Positions 53,788 through 61,902 of a stretch of DNA of 64,000 nt are shown here, piece after piece. Source of the stretch: JBAYIE01 sp965279165 (GTDB taxonomy: Bacteria; Bacteroidota; Bacteroidia; UKL13-3); NCBI GenBank assembly GCA_965279165.1, contig OZ257140.1, positions 310,001 through 374,000 on the forward strand, in the 5' to 3' direction. The translations under genes and the position numbers were made by a program. Within the stretch, counting starts at the first letter, position 1. Every line of letters starts with the position of its first letter. A model generated the notes under the pieces. It was not told the origin of the DNA, did not search any database, and saw only the letters and a list, made by a program, of their open reading frames with translations.

Positions 53788-53795
53788 CAAAGGTA
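53788..53795 (-). promoter_or_regulatory. -7 box (minus strand TACCTTTG) abutting the adaptor start
   Basis: On the minus strand TACCTTTG (53795 to 53788) matches TAnnTTTG and ends 5 nt before the ATG at 53782. The transcript would begin at or next to the ATG. No TTTG is seen at -33. Confidence 0.4.
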
Positions 53796-53858
53796 TAATT
53801 AATCCGTATTACCTTGTATATGATAGTTATCTCAAAAAAAGACTGCTACAACCCGGTT

Positions 53859-54530
53859 TTAATCCAGCGTTTTAAACAACAAATCGGAAACAAATTGGGT
53901 GGCAAACTCTGGCGATTTCTTTTGGTTGTTGTCGGTTAAACGTGGAAGATGATGGCTAAAGTACTCCTGTTGGTGAGCCGTTTCTATCAATGTGGTACTG
54001 AGTGAACGTGGATATTTGTATCCGGGTTTATATTCTTTGATAACATTGGCAATTCGCATACACAAATCCTTGTATGGTTTAAACACTTGATCTTTGTTTA
54101 TCTCGTTGATTTCCTTAACCAAGTATACTTTACTGCTCTCGGCAATAACTATCTGATGCAAAAACTTTTTATTGTATTCCAATTTGCTGCTGCTATCAGG
54201 AAATTCGTGCGTCAACAAGTCAACTATACATTTAAGTTGTTTCCCGGTATCCTTGATCCCCTCCAATTCGGTAACAACCAAAAATTCGAGATACAACCAA
54301 TACCAATTTAAAATATAAAGCAATAACCTGTGTTTGTTTACAAAGTACCGATAAATGGTTGCTTCGGTAGTGTGCATGCGCGTTGCCAGCTTTTTAAAGG
54401 TAAACGATTCGAAGCCAAGTTCATAAATTAAATCGATACTTTGCTTTACGATCTCCTTACCCAACTCCGAACTTTCAGGATCTTTCAGGTATATTTTATC
54501 GTTTACATTAAACCTTAATTGATATTCCAT
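53859..54530 (-). CDS. TetR/AcrR-family regulator
   Basis: 223 residues. The helix-turn-helix (residues ~30-75: IVKQSIDLIYELGFESFTFKKLATRMHTTEATIYRYFVNKHRLL) matches the TetR N-terminal domain; the rest is a helical ligand-binding domain without family match. It lies 76 nt upstream of the export operon and on the same strand, and divergent from the bestrophin gene with palindromes between them. It probably represses the export genes, itself and perhaps bestrophin. The ligand is not predictable. Confidence 0.9.
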   Translation of the reverse strand: MEYQLRFNVNDKIYLKDPESSELGKEIVKQSIDLIYELGFESFTFKKLATRMHTTEATIYRYFVNKHRLLLYILNWYWLYLEFLVVTELEGIKDTGKQLKCIVDLLTHEFPDSSSKLEYNKKFLHQIVIAESSKVYLVKEINEINKDQVFKPYKDLCMRIANVIKEYKPGYKYPRSLSTTLIETAHQQEYFSHHLPRLTDNNQKKSPEFATQFVSDLLFKTLD

Positions 54531-54561
54531 AAAACTTTATTCTAGGTAAATATGTTAGGTT

Positions 54562-54629
54562 CAAATATAATAGTAATATTCTTTTTTACAATAGTATTAC
54601 TATCATTTTAAAAAGTAATATTATATTTG
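54562..54629. promoter_or_regulatory. Divergent promoters with mirrored -7 boxes around a palindromic operator
   Basis: TATATTTG occurs on the plus strand at 54622-54629 (22 nt before the bestrophin ATG) and on the minus strand at 54569-54562 (32 nt before the tetR ATG); the latter has TTG 19 nt upstream (54591-54589). Between them lie the palindrome ATAGTATTACTAT (54591-54603) and a matching half, ATAGTAAT (54570-54577). The palindrome covers the -33 region of both promoters, a usual position for a TetR-type operator. Confidence 0.6.
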
Positions 54630-54650
54630 TACACTTTCTAAATTAAAACA

Positions 54651-55544
54651 ATGCTAATAACAAGTAAAATACCACCTTCCTACATTTTCAATAAAATAAA
54701 ATGGGATTTACTTTATGTTTTTCTTACGGCCATAACGGTTAATTATATAACCCATCACTTCGAAACCCATTTCCCGGAAATGCCTCTTACCATTCCGGCA
54801 TTTATCGGTACTGCTATTTCAATTCTTCTTTCTTTTAAATTAAACCAATCGTACGACAGGTGGTGGGAAGCGCGTAAAATATGGGGAAGTATTGTGAATG
54901 ATTCAAGGTCGCTTATAATCCAATTGCAAACCCTACCCTTTGAAATTAAAAAAGAAATTATAGATAGGATAGCTTTTCGCCAGATAGCCTGGGCATATGT
55001 ATTTGGTGATGCCTTGCGTGGTTTACAAACACTTCCAACCCAACAACATTTGCTTTCTCAAAAAGACATAAACGAATTGCAAAAGCAATCGAATAAAGCA
55101 CTTGCTATTGTTCAATTAAACGCATACGAAATTGCAACCTTAAAATCGGAAGGTAAAATAGATTCGATTGCCCACGTGCAAATCGACAATACCCTTACAC
55201 GGCTTGTAGACTCAATGGGAAGAGCAGAAAGAATTAAGAGTACAGTGTTTCCTGTTACTTACCGATTGTTCTTGCATTTTATGATCTATGTTTTTATTGT
55301 CTGTCTTTCTATCTCCCTAACGGATATAGATGCTATTTTCGAAATCCCATTGCTAATGGTTATTGCTGCAACCTTCTTTTTACTTGAAAAATCGGCAACC
55401 TATATGCAAGATCCTTTTAGCAATCGGCCATCAGATACTGCTGTAACAGCGATTGCTAGAACCATCGAAATTAATATCCGCGAATTAATCGGAAACCAAG
55501 AAGTCCCCGAACCAGTTAAACCAGAAAAATTCTACTTAAAATAA
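54651..55544 (+). CDS. Bestrophin-family anion channel
   Basis: 297 residues of the bestrophin/UPF0187 family: VNYITHHFETHFPEMPLTIPAFIGTAISILLSFKLNQSYDRWWEARKIWGSIVNDSRSL is diagnostic, and SNRPSDTAVTAIARTIEINIRELIG is the conserved C-terminal region. Four TM helices (about 22-40, 48-68, 205-225, 230-250). Bacterial bestrophins form pentameric channels for anions or, in some, Na+. It is followed 9 nt later by a beta-carbonic anhydrase, so HCO3- is a reasonable permeant, as for some algal bestrophin-like proteins; this is inference. Confidence 0.9.
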   Translation: MLITSKIPPSYIFNKIKWDLLYVFLTAITVNYITHHFETHFPEMPLTIPAFIGTAISILLSFKLNQSYDRWWEARKIWGSIVNDSRSLIIQLQTLPFEIKKEIIDRIAFRQIAWAYVFGDALRGLQTLPTQQHLLSQKDINELQKQSNKALAIVQLNAYEIATLKSEGKIDSIAHVQIDNTLTRLVDSMGRAERIKSTVFPVTYRLFLHFMIYVFIVCLSISLTDIDAIFEIPLLMVIAATFFLLEKSATYMQDPFSNRPSDTAVTAIARTIEINIRELIGNQEVPEPVKPEKFYLK

Positions 55545-55553
55545 ACATAAACT

Positions 55554-56180
55554 ATGCGTACCCATTCAAAAGAATCACAAGCAAGTTTAACGCCAACCTT
55601 GGCTTTAGACATCCTTAAAGAAGGAAACCAACGTTTTGTAAATAACCTGAAAGCAAACAGAAATTTATTGCAACAAGTAAATGATACCGCATCCGGTCAA
55701 TTTCCGTTCGCAACTATTTTAAGCTGCATCGATTCGCGCACCTCTGCCGAATTAATATTCGACCAAGGATTGGGAGATATATTCAGTGTTCGCATTGCCG
55801 GAAATATCCTCAATGATGATATTCTTGGAAGCATGGAATTTGCAACTAAGATAGTTGGGACTAAAATTATTTTGGTACTTGGTCATAGCCGTTGTGGGGC
55901 AATTGTTGGTGCCTGTAACCACGTTGAAATGGGTCATCTAACAGGATTACTTAAAAAAATCGAACCTGCAATTGCCATGGAAACAGAAACAAAAGAAAAC
56001 CGAACCGGAAGCAATACCGATTTTGTAAACCATGTAACCGAAAACAATGTGCATCTGGCCATCCACAATATTCGGGAACAAAGCAGTATCATTAAAGAAT
56101 TGGAAGCTGAAGGCAAAATTATGATTGCCGGTGGAATGTATAATGTAGAAACAGGCGTAGTAGATTTCTTTTTGAATTAA
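55554..56180 (+). CDS. Beta-class carbonic anhydrase
   Basis: 208 residues. The zinc ligands C58, H111 and C114 (FATILSCIDSR ... LVLGHSRCGAI) and the catalytic Asp60-Arg62 dyad are all present. It interconverts CO2 and HCO3-. A short N-terminal extension (MRTHSKESQASL) is not a signal peptide, so it is cytosolic. Nine nt separate it from the bestrophin gene, so the two are almost certainly co-transcribed. Confidence 0.94.
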   Translation: MRTHSKESQASLTPTLALDILKEGNQRFVNNLKANRNLLQQVNDTASGQFPFATILSCIDSRTSAELIFDQGLGDIFSVRIAGNILNDDILGSMEFATKIVGTKIILVLGHSRCGAIVGACNHVEMGHLTGLLKKIEPAIAMETETKENRTGSNTDFVNHVTENNVHLAIHNIREQSSIIKELEAEGKIMIAGGMYNVETGVVDFFLN

Positions 56181-56266
56181 CCTGTTTCTTGCTTATTTTC
56201 ACTTTTTAAAAAACTTACTAAGTCATAGTATGTTTATTGGATAAGTAAAATCGTAAATAAGTGGTT

Positions 56267-57142
56267 ATGGAAAGAAAAGACTTTATACGAAAAGGCATCT
56301 TAGGTACCGGAATATTTGTTACTTCACCGGTATTAGGCAACTTAATTCAAAATAATATAGATGAATTAAAGGAACTGGATATCCTTGGTTTTAACCATAT
56401 ACCACCAACTAACTCTTCAATTATGTCAAATACAATCCTGCACAAAGCAGATTCTCGTGGCGATGCAAATCATGGCTGGCTGCACAGTCGCCATACCTTT
56501 AGTTTTGCCAATTATTACAATCCAGAACGCATGCACTTTGGTGTTTTGAGGGTTTTGAACGATGATTTTGTTGCACCTGGAATGGGTTTTGGCACACATC
56601 CCCATGAAAACATGGAAATCATCAGCATCCCGCTCGAGGGAGATTTAGAGCACAAAGACAGCATGAATAATGTTGCTGTGATTAAAGATGGTGATATTCA
56701 AGTGATGAGTGCAGGTACCGGAATTTACCACAGCGAATACAACAAAAACAAAGACAAACCGGTTAAATTTTTACAGATATGGGTTTTCCCCAACAAGAAA
56801 AATGTAACCCCTCGTTATGATCAGATTACTTTAAACCTAAACGACCGTCACAATAAATTACAGCAAATTCTTTCACCAAACCCCGACGATGAAGGAGTAT
56901 GGATACACCAGAATGCCTGGTTCCACCTTGGCAAATTCGACAAAGGAATTTCGAAAGATTACGCGCTAAAAGATGCCAACAATGGGCTGTATATTTTCAA
57001 CCTTAATGGAAAAATAAAAATTAACGATCAATTACTTGAATCGCGCGATGGACTTGGCATTTGGGATACACCAAGTGTAACCATAAACGCCGAATCAAAT
57101 GCCGAATTTTTGTTGATGGAAGTACCTATGAAGGTTGGTTAG
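56267..57142 (+). CDS. Pirin-family protein with N-terminal signal-like extension
   Basis: 291 residues. From about residue 53 it is a normal pirin: RHTFSFANYYNPERMHFG, GMGFGTHPHENMEIISIPLEGDLEHKDS, VMSAGTGIYHSEYN, with the metal-binding His-x-His ... His/Glu set in cupin domain 1. Pirins bind iron and act as quercetinases or regulators. The first ~30 residues (MERKDFIRKGILGTGIFVTSPVLG) are unusual for the family and look like a twin-arginine-type signal. An in-frame ATG at 56423 would give a standard-length pirin; an ATG at 56261 adds two residues. Confidence 0.85.
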   Translation: MERKDFIRKGILGTGIFVTSPVLGNLIQNNIDELKELDILGFNHIPPTNSSIMSNTILHKADSRGDANHGWLHSRHTFSFANYYNPERMHFGVLRVLNDDFVAPGMGFGTHPHENMEIISIPLEGDLEHKDSMNNVAVIKDGDIQVMSAGTGIYHSEYNKNKDKPVKFLQIWVFPNKKNVTPRYDQITLNLNDRHNKLQQILSPNPDDEGVWIHQNAWFHLGKFDKGISKDYALKDANNGLYIFNLNGKIKINDQLLESRDGLGIWDTPSVTINAESNAEFLLMEVPMKVG

Positions 57143-57148
57143 GTGTTA

Positions 57149-57187
57149 GGGAAAAGGGGTTAGGGATTAGGGGTTAGGGGTTAGGGG
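57149..57187 (+). other. TTAGGG-like G-quadruplex-forming motif
   Basis: Six runs of three or four G (57149-57151, 57156-57159, 57163-57165, 57170-57173, 57177-57180, 57184-57187) are separated by loops of 3-4 nt, mostly TTA. This satisfies the canonical G-quadruplex pattern. It sits directly after the pirin stop and in front of the long tandem array. Confidence 0.7.
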
Positions 57188-58541
57188 TCGTTTAAGTAAG
57201 TTTCAAACATAAATTAGCCTAGGCAAATGGCATGAGGCAAAAGTAATTTACCGGTTTGATTTTTCTGATAAGGGTAATTCATGGTGCATTTAATATCCTT
57301 TACTCCAATTTTGACTTGATACCAACTTTATGATTTAATCTGTTTATGCTAAGACTATAAAAAGGGGTTAGTGATTAGGGGTCAGTGATTAGGGAATAGG
57401 GATTAGAGGTTAGGGGTCGTTTAAGTTTCAAACATAAATTAGCCTAGGCAAATGGCAAGAGGCAGGAGGCAAAAGTAATTTACCGGTTTGATTTTTCTGA
57501 TAAGGGTAATTCATGGTGCATTTAATATCCTTTACTCCAATGTTGACTTGATACCAACTTTATGATTTCATCTGTTTATGCTAAGACTATAAAAAGGGGT
57601 TAGTGATTAGGGGTCAGTGATTAGGGAATAGGGATTAGAGGTTAGGGGTCGTTTAAGTTTCAAACATAAATTAGCCTAGGCAAATGGCAAGAGGCAAAAG
57701 TAATTTACCGGTTTGATTTTTCTGATAAGGGTAATTCATGGTGCATTTAATATCCTTTACTCCAATTTTGACTTGATACCAACTTTATGATTTCATCTGT
57801 TTATGCTAAGACTATAAAAAGGGGTTAGTGATTAGGGTTCAGTGATTAGGGTTCAGTGATTAGGGAATAGGGATTAGAGGTTAGGGGTCGTTTAAGTTTC
57901 AAACATAAATTAGCCTAGGCAAATGGCAAGAGGCAGGAGGCAAAAGTAATTTACCGGTTTGATTTTTCTGATAAGGGTAATTCATGGTGCATTTAATATC
58001 CTTTACTCCAATGTTGACTTGATACCAACTTTATGATTTCATCTGTTTATGCTAAGACTATAAAAAGGGGTTAGTGATTAGGGGTCAGTGATTAGGGAAT
58101 AGGGATTAGAGGTTAGGGGTCGTTTAAGTTTCAAACATAAATTAGCCTAGGCAAGAGGCAGGAGGCAAAAGTAATTTACCGGTTTGATTTTTCTGATAAG
58201 GGTAATTCATGGTGCATTTAATATCCTTTACTCCAATGTTGACTTGATACCAACTTTATGATTTCATCTGTTTATGCTAAGACTATAAAAAGGGGTTAGT
58301 GATTAGGGTTCAGTGATTAGGGTTCAGTGATTAGGGAATAGGGATTAGAGGTTAGGGGTCGTTTAAGTTTCAAACATAAATTAGCCTAGGCAAATGGCAA
58401 GAGGCAGGAGGCAAAAGTAATTTACCGGTTTGATTTTTCTGATAAGGGTAATTCATGGTGCATTTAATATCCTTTACTCCAATGTTGACTTGATACCAAC
58501 TTTATGATTTCATCTGTTTATGCTAAGACTATAAAAAGGGG
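57187..58541. repeat. Six-copy tandem array of 229-239-bp units
   Basis: Units begin at GTCGTTTAAG: 57187, 57416, 57648, 57887, 58119 and 58358; periods 229, 232, 239, 232, 239. Each unit carries the same ordered blocks: CAAACATAAATTAGCCTAGG, GGCAAGAGGCAGGAGGC, TTTACCGGTTTGATTTTTC, a segment ending TTTATGCTAAGACTATAAAAAGG, and a G-rich tail of GATTAGGG(G/T)TCAGT. Units 3 and 5 have two tail sub-repeats, units 2 and 4 one, so a 471-bp dimer is also repeated. Copies are nearly identical. No unit has an open frame, and the period is not a multiple of 3. With the flanking repeats it fills most of the 1.9-kb gap between genes. Confidence 0.85.
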
Positions 58542-58615
58542 GCAGTGATCGGTTAACTGTGAACCGTCAACTAGGATCCTATTTTGGCTTCATGCCAAAC
58601 GTAAGCTAATTGTTA

Positions 58616-58695
58616 ATACTCTGTGTCCTCTGTGACTATGTGGTGAAAATCTTTGCGTCCTCTGCGTATAATCTCCGCGTCCTTTGCGGTTTAAA
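58616..58695 (-). repeat. CGCAAAGG-type repeat, reverse orientation
   Basis: Words such as CTCTGTGTCCTCTGTGACT, CTTTGCGTCCTCTGCG and CCGCGTCCTTTGCGGTTT are the reverse complement of CGCAAAGG/CACAGAG words in the array at 46842-47356. Located just after the tandem array; non-coding. Confidence 0.6.
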
Positions 58696-58839
58696 AGAAA
58701 CGGTGTGGCCCAACTTCGCAAATGCTATGATGGACAAGTGTTGAAGTAGTCGGCAAGCTAGCTTTATGATTCACATTAAATTTCATAAGACATTATGCAA
58801 ACGAGCCGCAAAGCTCCTTTGGTCTAAAATTTCCCAAAT

Positions 58840-58918
58840 ACCCATCCAACCATCCAATCATCCATTCATCCTATCATTCATTTACTCATTTACATATTTA
58901 CTCATTTACTCATTCAAT
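58840..58918 (-). repeat. CATTTACTCATTTAC / CATCCAATCATCC repeats
   Basis: Runs of CCATCCAATCATCCATTCATCC and TTTACTCATTTACTC words. The second part is the reverse complement of the family at 15249-15280. An apparent 82-codon frame over it is written in repeat sequence and is not a gene. Confidence 0.55.
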
Positions 58919-59049
58919 TGCTTGTATATACAACAAAGTATATTCAAATTAAAATCCTTTAAATATTCAATTAATTTACCATTAAAATTACGTTCTGCTA
59001 TTGTACAAGTCTAATAAATAGTGAAGCTTTGGCATATCAATTTAAAAAA

Positions 59050-59670
59050 ATGAACCGAATTTTAGCTCTGTTTGTATCCTTCCTCATCCTTGCATCTTGT
59101 TCCAGGTTGCAAAACGGAGAATCAATGATACAGGATGATGAAATCGGAAAATTTGTTACTTTACAGGATGATCAAAACCCTTCTATCACGCAAACCGGAT
59201 ACAAAACAAACAATGCGAGTATTCCTTCTAAATGGAAAAATATTTCGGAAATAGAAGGCGTTTGGACCAGCCTGCAGAAAGATGATAGTGGCTATTTGGT
59301 TTATTATCCGGCTAATGGTACCATTCCTCAAATCTTGGTAAAAGAATTAACCATCACCATTAATTGGTGGTTAGAAGGCCAACATTCCTTTCGCATTACA
59401 GGCTCCAAACTGGAAGATAAAAAAATATTAATAGACGCAGTGAATGACGAAGGTACCAAGGCATCCTTTACTGTTAGCATTTATAACCAGGAGAAAAAGA
59501 TGGTATTATGGAATTGGGTAATTAACTGGCCGGTAATACAAGGTGGACAGATGAATTACCAATGGCTAACCACTCCGAAGGTTAATGAAACCGCATTTCG
59601 TTTGGTGAACAACAGCATCAACAATCCACAAAAGCTGGAAAGACAATTTCAACCCATAGAAATTAATTAA
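59050..59670 (+). CDS. Lipoprotein of unknown function
   Basis: 206 residues from the ATG at 59050, with a lipoprotein signal (MNRILALFVSFLILASC). The mature part is a small beta-rich domain (ISEIEGVWTSLQKDDSGYLVYYP, ELTITINWWLEGQHSFRITGSKL, FTVSIYNQEKKMVLWNWVINWP) with many Trp residues. No known family recognised. A TTG at 59029 would add seven residues. A terminator-like hairpin follows. Confidence 0.6.
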   Translation: MNRILALFVSFLILASCSRLQNGESMIQDDEIGKFVTLQDDQNPSITQTGYKTNNASIPSKWKNISEIEGVWTSLQKDDSGYLVYYPANGTIPQILVKELTITINWWLEGQHSFRITGSKLEDKKILIDAVNDEGTKASFTVSIYNQEKKMVLWNWVINWPVIQGGQMNYQWLTTPKVNETAFRLVNNSINNPQKLERQFQPIEIN

Positions 59671-59688
59671 GGTAAAATCGAACCAAAA

Positions 59689-59712
59689 CCTAAAAACGTA
59701 TTCGTTTTTGGT
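59689..59712 (+). terminator. Hairpin after the lipoprotein gene
   Basis: AAAAACG (59692-59698) pairs with CGTTTTT (59703-59709), extended by a T-G wobble and a C-G pair, across a TATT loop. No strong T tract follows, but it lies 19 nt after the stop. Confidence 0.5.
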
Positions 59713-59856
59713 AGTTCCCCTTAAAGAAAATCAATCTTTTTATTTCGCGTTTGCCACAAGAAACTACTGCCTGAATTAAACTAATCCATTGCCCGTTTCT
59801 GTTTTCGATATTCTGATTTCAGATTTAAAAATTATTATTGCACAAATCAATTATCC

Positions 59857-60636
59857 ATGACCTACGAATTTATCTTGGCAGAACCTGCTTATAAACCACA
59901 AATCGCATTAATTCAACTCAATCGACCGAAAGAATTAAATGCCTTAAACCTACAATTGATGCAGGAGTTAAAGCATGCCTTATCCGAATTCGACAAAGAT
60001 GAAACCATCCGTTGCATCATAATCACCGGAAATGAAAAGGCCTTTGCTGCCGGAGCAGATATCAAGCAAATGGAAGGCCGCACTGCAATCGACATGCTTA
60101 AAATCGACCAATTTGAAACGTGGGATCAAATACGCAAAACATCCAAGCCGGTAATTGCTGCAGTATCCGGATTTGCCTTGGGAGGAGGCTGCGAATTATG
60201 CATGACCTGTGATATGATTGTAGCCAGTGAATCGGCTCGTTTTGGTCAGCCCGAAATTAAAATTGGCATTATGCCCGGAGCCGGTGGCACACAACGATTA
60301 ACCAGAGCAGTTGGCAAGGCATTAGCAATGGAAATGGTTTTAACCGGTAGATTTATAACCGCAACCGAAGCCTTTGATGCCGGATTAATAAACAGAGTTG
60401 TGCCAGAAGAATTATACCTGGATGAAGCCGTTAAACTGGCTAATGAAATTTGTCAGCAATCACCTGTTGCTATTAGACTAGCCAAAGAATCCGTCTTAAA
60501 AGCGTTTGATTCAGGTTTACAAGAGGGTTTATACTTTGAACGGAAGAATTTTTATATGTGTTTTGCCAGCGAAGACCAAAAAGAAGGAATGAATGCTTTC
60601 GTAGAAAAAAGAAAACCGGCATTCAAAGGAAAATAA
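59857..60636 (+). CDS. Enoyl-CoA hydratase (crotonase family)
   Basis: 259 residues of normal length. The crotonase oxyanion hole (NEKAFAAGADIKQM; SGFALGGGCELCMTCD) and both catalytic glutamates are present, E113 in GGGCELC and E133 in FGQPEIKIGIMPGAGGTQRL. It hydrates trans-2-enoyl-CoA to 3-hydroxyacyl-CoA in fatty-acid or amino-acid breakdown. Both glutamates favour a genuine hydratase over an isomerase. Separated by 31 nt from the queA gene. Confidence 0.92.
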   Translation: MTYEFILAEPAYKPQIALIQLNRPKELNALNLQLMQELKHALSEFDKDETIRCIIITGNEKAFAAGADIKQMEGRTAIDMLKIDQFETWDQIRKTSKPVIAAVSGFALGGGCELCMTCDMIVASESARFGQPEIKIGIMPGAGGTQRLTRAVGKALAMEMVLTGRFITATEAFDAGLINRVVPEELYLDEAVKLANEICQQSPVAIRLAKESVLKAFDSGLQEGLYFERKNFYMCFASEDQKEGMNAFVEKRKPAFKGK

Positions 60637-60667
60637 AATTCACCTTGCACCTGAAACCAATAAAATT

Positions 60668-61894
60668 TTGCATCCAAAAAACATTTCTATACGAGATTAC
60701 ACCTACGAATTACCGGATGAGCGTATCGCAAAACATCCGTTGCAAAATCGCGACGAATCTAAGCTCCTCATTTATCGCAATAGCGAATTAATATCCGGTC
60801 ACTTCAAAGAAATCGATTTACATCTACCCGATAAATCTTTATTGGTATTTAACAATACCAAAGTAATTCACGCCCGCTTGTTGTTTAAGCGTGAAACCGG
60901 TGCATCAATTGAAATTCTTTGTTTGGAGCCGTTCGGCAACCATTCCATTCCCCAAGGTATGTCGGCCACAGGAAGCAGTATGTGGATTGCCATGGTTGGG
61001 AATGCAAAAAAATGGAAACAGGGAGAAAAACTTTATCGTACCATCTCCACTCCTCACGGAGATATAAATCTAACGGCAATTCAATTAAACAAAGTTGATG
61101 ACGATTATATTGTTGGCTTCTTTTGGGAACCTTTTAACCTACCCTTTTCTGATGTATTGCAGTATGCCGGAATTTTACCATTACCGCCTTACCTTAACCG
61201 CGAAAACGTGCCGGAGGATGAGGAACGTTACCAAACCATTTATGCCATACAACAAGGATCGATTGCAGCACCAACAGCAGGTTTGCACTTTAGCTTTGAG
61301 GTACTCGACAAATTAGTTGCAAAATCCATCGATATTTGTGATATCACGTTGCATGTTGGTGCCGGCACTTTTAAACCGGTTAAAGCCGACGCCTTATCCG
61401 GACATCAAATGCATGTAGAACAAATATCCTTATCCCTCGAATCGATAAAATTATTGTATGCTGCCAAACTTGAAAATAGAGCAATTGTAGCAGTAGGAAC
61501 CACGGTTGCGAGAACGCTCGAAAGTTTATATTGGTATGGTGTTAAGCTACTCAATAACGACAAACAAACTACCTTACGAGTTGGACAATGGGAACCCTAC
61601 GACCAAACTACCAATTGCACGGTAACCGATGCTTTGGAAGCAATCATTGCCTGGATGGAATACAAAGAAATCCAATCGCTATCCGGCTCAACCGGTATAA
61701 TCATTGCCCCGGGTTATACGTTTAAAATGACGGATGTTCTTATTACAAATTTTCACCAACCTGATAGTACTTTATTGTTGCTGGTAGCTGCTTTTACGGG
61801 CAAAAACTGGAGATCTATCTATAATTATGCACTTGCAAACGGGTTCCGATTTCTCAGTTATGGTGATAGTTCGGTACTGTATCCGCATTCCTGA
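60668..61894 (+). CDS. queA: S-adenosylmethionine:tRNA ribosyltransferase-isomerase
   Basis: 408 residues. YTYELPDERIAKHPLQNRDESKLLIY, LVFNNTKVIHARL, TAGLHFSFEVLD, HVGAGTFKPVKADALSGHQMHVEQ and TNFHQPDSTLLLLVAAFTG are family signatures. It transfers the ribosyl part of SAM to 7-aminomethyl-7-deazaguanine in tRNA to make epoxyqueuosine. It is some 50-60 residues longer than E. coli QueA; extra sequence appears around residues 80-130 and 200-215. The start is a TTG at 60668; no ATG occurs before the conserved Y-E-L-P segment. Confidence 0.92.
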   Translation: MHPKNISIRDYTYELPDERIAKHPLQNRDESKLLIYRNSELISGHFKEIDLHLPDKSLLVFNNTKVIHARLLFKRETGASIEILCLEPFGNHSIPQGMSATGSSMWIAMVGNAKKWKQGEKLYRTISTPHGDINLTAIQLNKVDDDYIVGFFWEPFNLPFSDVLQYAGILPLPPYLNRENVPEDEERYQTIYAIQQGSIAAPTAGLHFSFEVLDKLVAKSIDICDITLHVGAGTFKPVKADALSGHQMHVEQISLSLESIKLLYAAKLENRAIVAVGTTVARTLESLYWYGVKLLNNDKQTTLRVGQWEPYDQTTNCTVTDALEAIIAWMEYKEIQSLSGSTGIIIAPGYTFKMTDVLITNFHQPDSTLLLLVAAFTGKNWRSIYNYALANGFRFLSYGDSSVLYPHS

Positions 61895-61902
61895 TACGAC
61901 TC

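Noticed and set aside
57187..58541. CRISPR array or integron-like cassette array
   Set aside because: Units are 229-239 bp and contiguous with no variable spacers, no attC-like palindromes at junctions, and no cas or integrase gene nearby.
58766..59014. 82-codon plus-strand frame
   Set aside because: Written mostly in CATTTACTCATTTAC repeat words, with low-complexity composition; no promoter or family match.
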